Assembly (NCBI GenBank): GCA_032158295.1
Contig: CM063252.1
Coordinates: 17,070,036 to 17,134,035 of the forward strand
DNA from: Pycnopodia helianthoides
Taxonomy: Eukaryota; Echinodermata; Asteroidea; Forcipulatida; Asteriidae
DNA length: 64,000 nt
Reading direction: 5' to 3'
Position 1 is the first letter of the stretch. Each line of letters begins with the position of its first letter. This document shows positions 61,301-64,000 of the stretch, one piece after another. A program made the translations under genes and the position numbers. A model generated the notes under the pieces. That model worked only from the letters and a program-made list of their open reading frames with translations. It ran no database searches and had not been told where the DNA came from.

Positions 61301-63906
61301 TCTTGTAATATCCAACAAGGCTGAAGGGCAAGTTTAAATTGGGAAACAGATGCTGTATATTTTTTTCTGTATCCCAGAAGCGCAGGCATGATAATGAATT
61401 TATCATCAAGCCAGCAACTTTAGGAGATTGTTTTTTTTTTCAAAATTATTTTTTCTAGATGTTGAACTGATTCTTTATGCTTGCAAGTTGTTGAGGTATG
61501 ACAAAAGAGACAGGCTTTTTGCTCATGAGTTGTTAAATGCAAATATGCTAAACTGCACATCTTAAGCTGTGTGCTGTGTTGCCGAGATGATCAGCATAAC
61601 ATGCAAAACTTGCCAGTGTTAAGAGTGCAAACAGCGCGCAATACCGTACCAGGAAAAAATGATTGGAACTATGGTAACATAAAACAAACCATCCCTAGTC
61701 CCCTTCTCCCAAATTTGTCCGAATCCAACTAAGGCTCTACATGTACATGTAGATAAACTAAGAGAAAATCCAGACAATCTTGTACAAATGGTTGGGACAC
61801 TTGACAATAAAAGTATCTCCTCTGTTCCTCGCTCCCCCACCCCAATGGGTGAGGGCAGACCTGGCAAAGAGAGCCACATTGACAATTGACGGTGGGAGGG
61901 ATGTTAGCAATGAGAGTTGACCAGGATTGTAGATATTTAAACCTCGTTCCCTTGTGGTTTATTTTTGTATTTCAGAAATATATCCAGTTTCTGAGATTGT
62001 CCTGGACACCAAGGACTTGTTGTTATGTAACTACTACTTGAATTCTGGAATGCCAACCATCTTTCTGGAAACCACAGGTCATTTTGCAAATATGGTGAGA
62101 GAAAGACTCAGAATGGTAAAGGGACAAGCTTTCTTTGATCCAGGCAGTGAAGGTTAGTTACAAGTAGTTGTGTTGTTCCTTTGTAGCAACTTTTCAGCTG
62201 ATTTTCTCTTTTGGCCTCTATTTCAGTGCCACAGGAAACTGAAAAACACTGTCCAAAAAGTGTTGTGTGCTAGACCATGTAGACAACTTTTTATGTGTGT
62301 TGATTTGGTTGAATGCTTGATTTTCAAATGTACTTTTTAACATAGTTTTACTTTCAGTTTATAAATTATGATTACAGTCCAAAAAGACTCCAAAGTTATG
62401 CCTTTATGTGTCAGTGTATGGCAAGAAAGTGATATTTTTAATCTTGTCACAAGATTGCTCTGTTTGAAGCTATTGTTATCATCTGATAATAGAAGTGCAG
62501 TTTTATTTATAATCAATTTCCCCGCACCTTGTTGTAACTGAGTGAGTTGCAATTTCCTTATGTTCCCTCGGGCACTGTATCTTGCCCTGGTCTCATTTGC
62601 CACCCAATTACCCTAAAATTCCCTCTTTGTTAATAGAGATAGCTTTCTTGGATCCCTCGTACCTTTTCTTAATTCTACATGAAGAGTAATGGTACTATCG
62701 TGGTGAAATATTGGACCACAGCCTACTCGTAGCCCTACGGTGTGTGTGTTTTTTGGTTTTTTCATACTACTTCAACCAACCAAGGCTTTCGATGCCAGGC
62801 TCCCGCTTCTTCTGTCCAGCCCAATCCCACCAGTTCAGGGCAGGTTTTCAAACCCCAAGGATCGTGTGGATACAAGGGTCAATAAACTCCAGTTCAAACT
62901 CCAATTGGAGTATTTAGGAGGTCTTTACAACCAAGAACCAAGAACTACATTGGCACCTTCTGTCTACTCTGGGACCAGTAGGGGTCAACTATTCAAGCTT
63001 GCTCACAAATGCTCAGATCTGTGGGTACTTCAAACAGTGTCCACATTTTACCACTTGGAATTCACCTGCTGTTCTTCACTTTTACATCTTCTCCTCAGTC
63101 AAACCACTCTGGTCCCTTTAGATGTCTGTCTCATAGGGATGTTACTCTTGAAGACAAGTGTTTCCTATTGGACAAGAACGTATCCCTCTTCATCGAACTG
63201 CCATGTTAGGGTTCACCTCCATCATCTTCTTTGCTCCAAAGGAGACTAGCGTTTGGTGGCCTATTATCAACCTTTGTCCTCTTTATGCTTTCATCAGACC
63301 CAAAACCTTTTTAGATGGAAACATTAACTCAGGCGCGGTTCTACAAGGGGGCTTAAGCCCCCAAACTTTTGTCTAGCCCCCCCCCCAAAAAAAAAAATGC
63401 AAGGGAAAACAAGAAGAAGAAGATACATGCTGGAAAATACTGTATCTTCATTAGAAGTTAAAATTAACAGATTTGCATGGTCTTTTCACATACTATAATC
63501 TTGGCCCAGACTACATGTACAGTTAAATGTTTCCGTCGGACAAGCGCGGTGCTTAGAATTTGCGGTTTCTGCAGGCGCGCGCTTCCGCCTCGTTTTGTTT
63601 TGTATTACATCATGTACATGAACATGAAAACCAATCTCAGTTTTGAAATGAAGACGATGCGGTGATAAACACAAATAGCTCTACATGTTATCACCAAAAA
63701 AAATTTCTTTTTTAGTAAGTTCTAACCTCCTTTCATCCCCCTCCCCTCCCTTCCTAAAAACCTTCATTTTTTTTATTAGTATGAGGACGCTGGACAGTTC
63801 TTTTCAGAACTGAGAAGTCTCCCGAATTCCGAAAATCTACTCCACGGTAGTAGAACAAATAGCAAGACAAGTTCTCTAAAGAACAAATCTACATGTACAC
63901 AGCAAA
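37272..63906 (+). CDS. SENP6/SENP7-like SUMO protease, central exons, partial
   Basis: Ten exons join in frame: 37272-37374, 39456-39564, 42018-42295, 42552-42692, 46377-46461, 54301-54751, 55194-55286, 56538-56611, 58686-58890 and 61976-62152, plus a tentative one at 63808-63906. The ten total 1716 nt, with every phase matching. Identification rests on LSRKALMRDKSGN (cf. LPRKARMKDQFGN in SENP6) and on the block with RFGSLGIDEP, VSEIVLDTKDLLLC and MPTIFLETT, which aligns with the conserved region before the C48 protease domain of SENP6/7. Family knowledge: these enzymes edit poly-SUMO2/3 chains in the nucleus. The catalytic His-Asp-Cys part would lie right of the window, and the N-terminus was not found. 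SENP6 versus SENP7 cannot be decided; it is probably the pre-duplication Ulp2-type gene. Confidence 0.85.
37375..38413. other. SENP6/7-like intron, unique sequence
   Basis: No coding segment or repeat boundary recognised. CpG-containing stretches near 38015-38065 are isolated. Confidence 0.5.
38422..39196. mobile_element. Element with 8-bp duplication ACTGACCC
   Basis: ACTGACCC at 38414-38421 and 39197-39204 encloses ends TAGCCTTGCTCAAGGCG and, inverted, TAGCCTTGATCAAGGCG. Each end is itself a small hairpin (CTTG.TCAAG). The interior is non-coding. The duplication length fits hAT-like elements. Confidence 0.75.
39456..39564 (+). CDS. SENP6/7-like exon b
   Basis: One hundred nine nt encode YTSEIEIINDHDYVIRSTGV and then PSAKISMAESINWLSK. 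Acceptor tatacag|G, donor AAG|gtaacg. EIEIINDHD is hydrophobic-acidic and could be a weak SUMO-interacting motif. Confidence 0.75.
40103..41478 (+). repeat. 39-bp minisatellite, about 35 copies
   Basis: The unit GTGTGTACCCCTCCTACTGA followed by CCATCATGACTATGCCATA repeats with point changes (CCATA/CCTTA, ACCCC/ACCC) across the intron between exons b and c. The last few units decay. Because 39 is divisible by three, open frames (CTPPTDHHDYAIV-type and its antisense) appear by chance. Confidence 0.95.
42018..42295 (+). CDS. SENP6/7-like exon c
   Basis: Two hundred seventy-eight nt encode a Ser/Thr-rich segment with VYDLSDDTSDCCEASPAKR (a candidate SUMO-interacting core followed by acidic and phosphorylatable residues), then a basic Gly/Arg/Gln-rich part (KGRGSGRVHGVQGRGQ). 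Acceptor ctattag|A, donor ACACC|gtatgt. Confidence 0.82.
42400..42470 (+). repeat. (GTTTATTTTA)n simple repeat
   Basis: Five or so decamer units follow a T-rich tract in the intron between exons c and d. Confidence 0.85.
42552..42692 (+). CDS. SENP6/7-like exon d
   Basis: One hundred forty-one nt encode QYKLTVSSSNSPDKKPRLQL and then a Ser/Lys/Cys-rich tail ending SSTSPLK. PDKKPRL is a plausible nuclear-localisation cluster. Donor AAAGG|gtaagt. Confidence 0.82.
43061..43857 (+). mobile_element. TTAA-flanked transposon family, copy 2
   Basis: Ends AGGGACACACCGGCTTCG and (inverted) AGGGACACACCGGCTTAC. TTAA is intact on the right (43858-43861), while the left reads TGAA. Internal sequence matches copy 1 with several deletions. 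Confidence 0.8.
43862..45738. other. SENP6/7-like intron, no gene seen
   Basis: It includes a phrase with (GTCC)n near 44262-44280 that looks like part of a dispersed repeat, and several TACATGTA tracts. Short open frames at 44538-44931 show no recognisable product. Confidence 0.45.
45739..46011 (+). repeat. 39-bp minisatellite, seven identical copies
   Basis: Units of TTGGTTGTGGCAATCATAAT followed by ACAGTCTAAGCAATGCATA begin at 45739, 45778, 45817, 45856, 45895, 45934 and 45973 without internal change. This implies recent expansion or homogenisation. The VVAIIIQSKQCIL frame is an artefact of period 39. Confidence 0.95.
46377..46461 (+). CDS. SENP6/7-like exon e
   Basis: Eighty-five nt encode GHEVQEGAAAEMVSSCSKPV and then TPSPAIIK. 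Acceptor tttctag|A, donor AAG|gtacac. In-frame joining on both sides supports it. Confidence 0.75.
47073..48040 (+). pseudogene. CR1-like LINE, 5'-truncated
   Basis: Reads IGVSQGSVMGTLEFILYMSP, then HHMINADDNQLYVLF (YADD altered to NADD), SEVVHFTSCF and SVRDLEVKL. After frameshifts come LLQRIQNSAACLIVQTKF and a C-terminal phrase. The 3' end carries AAAAAGCGCTTTATTCAT. Related to, but diverged from, the copy at 16929-18145. Confidence 0.85.
48066..48580 (-). pseudogene. Non-LTR retrotransposon C-terminal fragment
   Basis: Minus strand: WDLCKKYGVQVLAKWYNHVP, VVEADQVKILWGYNIQTDHV (frame change between), then CHLIDIAVPCDIRV, KYQILARALRKIWQVKVKLV, PLVVGALGNIPKALGKHL and LQKAALLETARILRKTL. This is the widespread C-terminal domain (…D..VPCD...KE.EK..KY..L…VPVVVGALG…L…) of a LINE ORF2. 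The clade is not resolved. It lies tail to tail with the preceding LINE. Confidence 0.85.
50023..51014. mobile_element. hAT-like element with CGCCCGG-rich ends
   Basis: The left end is CAGGGTTTCCC and the right end, inverted, CAAGGTTCG. GGTTAT is duplicated outside (50017-50022 and 51015-51020; seven bp if the last G is target). Both subterminal zones carry CTCGCCCGCC and GGGCGA-type words. The CpG-rich centre has no transposase frame. Confidence 0.65.
51534..52400. mobile_element. TACTC-rich hAT-like element
   Basis: Begins CAGTGCTGTAGTACTC and ends near GTACTGGAGCCACCCTTG, whose complement CAAGGGTGGC resembles a hAT terminus. Both sides contain ACTCGTACT/TACTCAAG words. No flanking duplication is readable, so the borders are approximate. 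Confidence 0.45.
52424..52818 (+). repeat. 34-36-bp tandem array (CACAACACTGG)
   Basis: About eleven units of ACCACAACACTGGTACTTGG followed by CTGAAAAGCACTTG or ...TTATG, with CTTCACTG variants, decaying at the right. The core ACAACACTG equals the terminal word of the hAT-like element at 14758-16243. Confidence 0.9.
52880..53520 (+). pseudogene. DIRS-like retroelement RT fragment, copy A
   Basis: A degenerate reading ends around KKSSDWHPII and KAFIQPKYFQMDTSAGLQ. It corresponds to the YSxIFFVPKKxGxWRPVINLxxLNxFI..KxFxME segment before RT block A in DIRS/Ngaro-type elements. The upstream part is collinear with the second copy at 62755-63340. Confidence 0.65.
54301..54751 (+). CDS. SENP6/7-like exon f, with CxxC motifs
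   Basis: The largest exon (451 nt) opens EAQEILCPNCGTWSSTVEHC and then SSCDIDFSQQLPKKY. Two CxxC pairs 12-13 residues apart look like a small zinc-ribbon knuckle. The rest is polar and disordered, ending in a basic KNTPKAKRRPSKGKITEP. Acceptor tcttttag|G; donor CCAG|gtaaat. Confidence 0.85.
54752..55193 (+). other. SENP6/7-like intron f/g
   Basis: Short AT-rich intron without repeats I can bound. Confidence 0.6.
55194..55286 (+). CDS. SENP6/7-like exon g, SUMO-interacting motif
   Basis: Ninety-three nt encode VVISIDSDSGDDDSCSLSTD and then TVTEITTNSAS. VVISIDSDSGDDD is a textbook SUMO-interacting motif (hydrophobic core followed by acidic and Ser residues), as expected for a poly-SUMO protease. 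Confidence 0.85.
55292..55557. mobile_element. Fold-back element with 65-80-bp arms
   Basis: The arms 55373-55447 and 55463-55538 are near-perfect inverted copies (GTGCGATGAGCCGGTCTTCA ... and complement) around a 15-nt loop. The outer phrases TTAATAAGGGAATAAAAG and CATTAATAAATGCC match the element at 18486. It sits 6 bp downstream of exon g's donor. Confidence 0.8.
55560..56537. other. SENP6/7-like intron g/h, remainder
   Basis: Contains GGCCATTTATTCGC (55960) and GGTATTTATTAATG (56058), with a CGACCAATCAGA phrase that also occurs near 18900. This is probably another decayed member of the fold-back family. No exon seen. Confidence 0.45.
56538..56611 (+). CDS. SENP6/7-like exon h
   Basis: Seventy-four nt encode VTLQESDKGINKHTLSRKAL and then MRDK. 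Across the junction with the next exon the protein reads RKALMRDKSGN, matching a conserved strip of SENP6. Donor AAG|gttggt. Confidence 0.82.
56678..57702 (-). mobile_element. TTAA-flanked transposon family, copy 3
   Basis: Inverted relative to copies 1 and 2, with TTAA at 56674-56677 and 57703-57706. The right end is the complement of AGGGACACACCGGCTTCA. At 1025 bp it is the longest of the three. The minus-strand frame at 57031-57243 is homologous to that at 43453-43641 in copy 2 (shared NSELVGGVG), a remnant rather than a gene. Confidence 0.82.
58063..58650. mobile_element. Inverted-repeat element with internal hairpin
   Basis: TTATCACATGTGCGCGAGCG followed by GAATA...ATATAGCGCTTC at the left is mirrored at 58605-58650. 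A partial third copy lies at 58483-58550. A tight hairpin at 58546-58610 (AGCGCT..CTTTGTCCCATATCC, arms of 25 bp) closes the right side. It lies 35 bp before exon i. Confidence 0.65.
58686..58890 (+). CDS. SENP6/7-like exon i
   Basis: Two hundred five nt run from SGNLLEYRHCKGRSSMDACK to VQFSSDSIQFFLG. The second half (VNLAAIMLRFGSLGIDEP) begins the conserved beta-rich region upstream of the protease domain. GPVVNL fits a PxVxL chromoshadow-binding pattern, but inside an ordered region this is probably coincidental. Confidence 0.85.
58891..59440. other. SENP6/7-like intron i/j, left part
   Basis: Unique sequence with no motif. CpG-containing words (CCGCGTAAGATAGCGCGCCA) near 59320-59350 hint at a decayed repeat. 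Confidence 0.45.
59467..59748. mobile_element. piggyBac-like MITE, 282 bp
   Basis: Perfect 14-bp inverted ends CACGTTGACTGCCG are directly flanked by TTAA (59463-59466 and 59749-59752). Similarity continues inward (TACGARTATATTCG). This terminus and target are characteristic of piggyBac-derived MITEs. Confidence 0.88.
60003..60850 (+). repeat. 130-bp tandem repeat in alternating A/B order
   Basis: ATTGAAAATCG recurs at 60003, 60133, 60262, 60392, 60521, 60645 and 60774. Odd copies (A) share GATATGGTCCCACTTC and CCCAGAAATAAAGG. Even copies (B) share GATATGTCTCACTTC, CCCGGAAGTAAAGG and GTCAATTTTTAATG. The real unit is therefore a dimer of about 259 bp. Confidence 0.92.
60851..61975. other. SENP6/7-like intron i/j, right part
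   Basis: No exon or bounded repeat seen. The open frames around 60874-61193 have no recognisable motif. Confidence 0.5.
61976..62152 (+). CDS. SENP6/7-like exon j
   Basis: One hundred seventy-seven nt encode IYPVSEIVLDTKDLLLCNYY, SGMPTIFLETTGHFANMV and RERLRMVKGQAFFDPGSE. The spacing of hydrophobic residues matches PVEIILNTSDLTKC...LPVVFLQ in SENP6. Acceptor tatttcag|A, donor GAAG|gttagt. Confidence 0.9.
62755..63340 (+). pseudogene. DIRS-like retroelement RT fragment, copy B
   Basis: Reads across frames GFTSIIFFAPKETSVWWPII and NLCPLYAFIRPKTFLDGNI, the pre-block-A region of DIRS/Ngaro-type reverse transcriptase. Upstream it shares AACCAAGGCTTTCGATGCCA-like and CTTCTTCTGTCCAGCCCAAT-like text with copy A. 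Frame changes show decay. Confidence 0.7.
63341..63800. other. SENP6/7-like intron, tail of the window
   Basis: Contains poly-C/poly-A (63375-63397) next to GGCGCGGTTCTACAAGGGG, which looks like one end of another insertion, and T-rich sequence leading to the putative acceptor at 63807. Confidence 0.4.
63808..63906 (+). CDS. Possible SENP6/7-like exon k
   Basis: The acceptor gttcttttcag|A gives the correct phase after exon j and an open frame of 32 codons (LRSLPNSENLLHGSRTNSKT, then SSLKNKSTCTQQ) up to a weak donor A|gtagat. The composition is plausible for a disordered insertion, but no motif confirms it. An alternative acceptor at 63778 would break the frame with exon j. Confidence 0.35.
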
Positions 63907-64000
63907 GTAGATAATTATACACATGGTTTTACTGCAAACCGAATATACATTGATACCTCACCATGCAATGCCTTGAAACCATTTAAGGAGGCTTGAAAAC

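Overview
The window looks like nuclear DNA of a marine invertebrate deuterostome, most likely an echinoderm (inference). The reasons are long introns with GT/AG junctions, very frequent TACATGTA and AGGCCTA words, and a dense mix of CR1-like LINEs, Penelope-like, DIRS-like, hAT-like, piggyBac-like and Mutator-like repeats. It holds parts of two ordinary, conserved protein-coding genes. Both run off the window, and neither appears as one long open frame because the exons are short.

Left half (about 0.3-24.6 kb, minus strand): the 5' part of UTP14, a nucleolar small-subunit processome factor. Nine exons join in frame from an ATG at 24590 down to 295 (897 nt, 299 codons). The rest lies beyond the left edge. 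A 25-bp tandem duplication and two adjacent copies of a perfect 20-bp palindrome lie just upstream of the start.

Right half (about 37.3-63.9 kb, plus strand): the middle of a SENP6/SENP7-like (Ulp2-class) SUMO protease gene. Ten exons join in frame (1716 nt) and an eleventh is tentative. They carry two candidate SUMO-interacting stretches, a CxxC...CxxC motif and the start of the conserved beta-rich region that precedes the protease domain. The first exons and the catalytic C-terminus were not found here. The two genes point away from each other across about 12.7 kb.

Almost everything else is transposable-element DNA. By reading flanking duplications I could bound many elements: two Mutator-like elements with 9-bp duplications (22178-23072 and a 100-bp palindromic derivative at 25288-25387); four elements with 8-bp duplications (10949-12299, 14758-16243, 23390-24091, 38422-39196); several TTAA-flanked elements (8070-9017, 43061-43857, 56678-57702, 20945-21261, 59467-59748); and an inverted-repeat element packed with a 12-bp palindrome (26492-26730).

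The most structured locus is 30325-36520. Short terminal inverted repeats enclose eight copies of a 15-bp word, a large inner inverted repeat, a decayed Penelope-like element interrupted by a piece of LINE, and a fragment of an unrecognised transposon-type protein domain. Non-LTR fragments lie at 16.9-18.1, 19.35-20.6, 25.9-26.3, 47.1-48.0 and 48.1-48.6 kb. DIRS-like reverse transcriptase fragments lie at 52.9-53.5 and 62.8-63.3 kb. Tandem arrays lie at 40.1-41.5 (39-bp unit), 45.7-46.0 (a different 39-bp unit), 52.4-52.8 and 60.0-60.8 kb (alternating 130-bp units). I found no RNA genes, no CRISPR and no bacterial-type operons.
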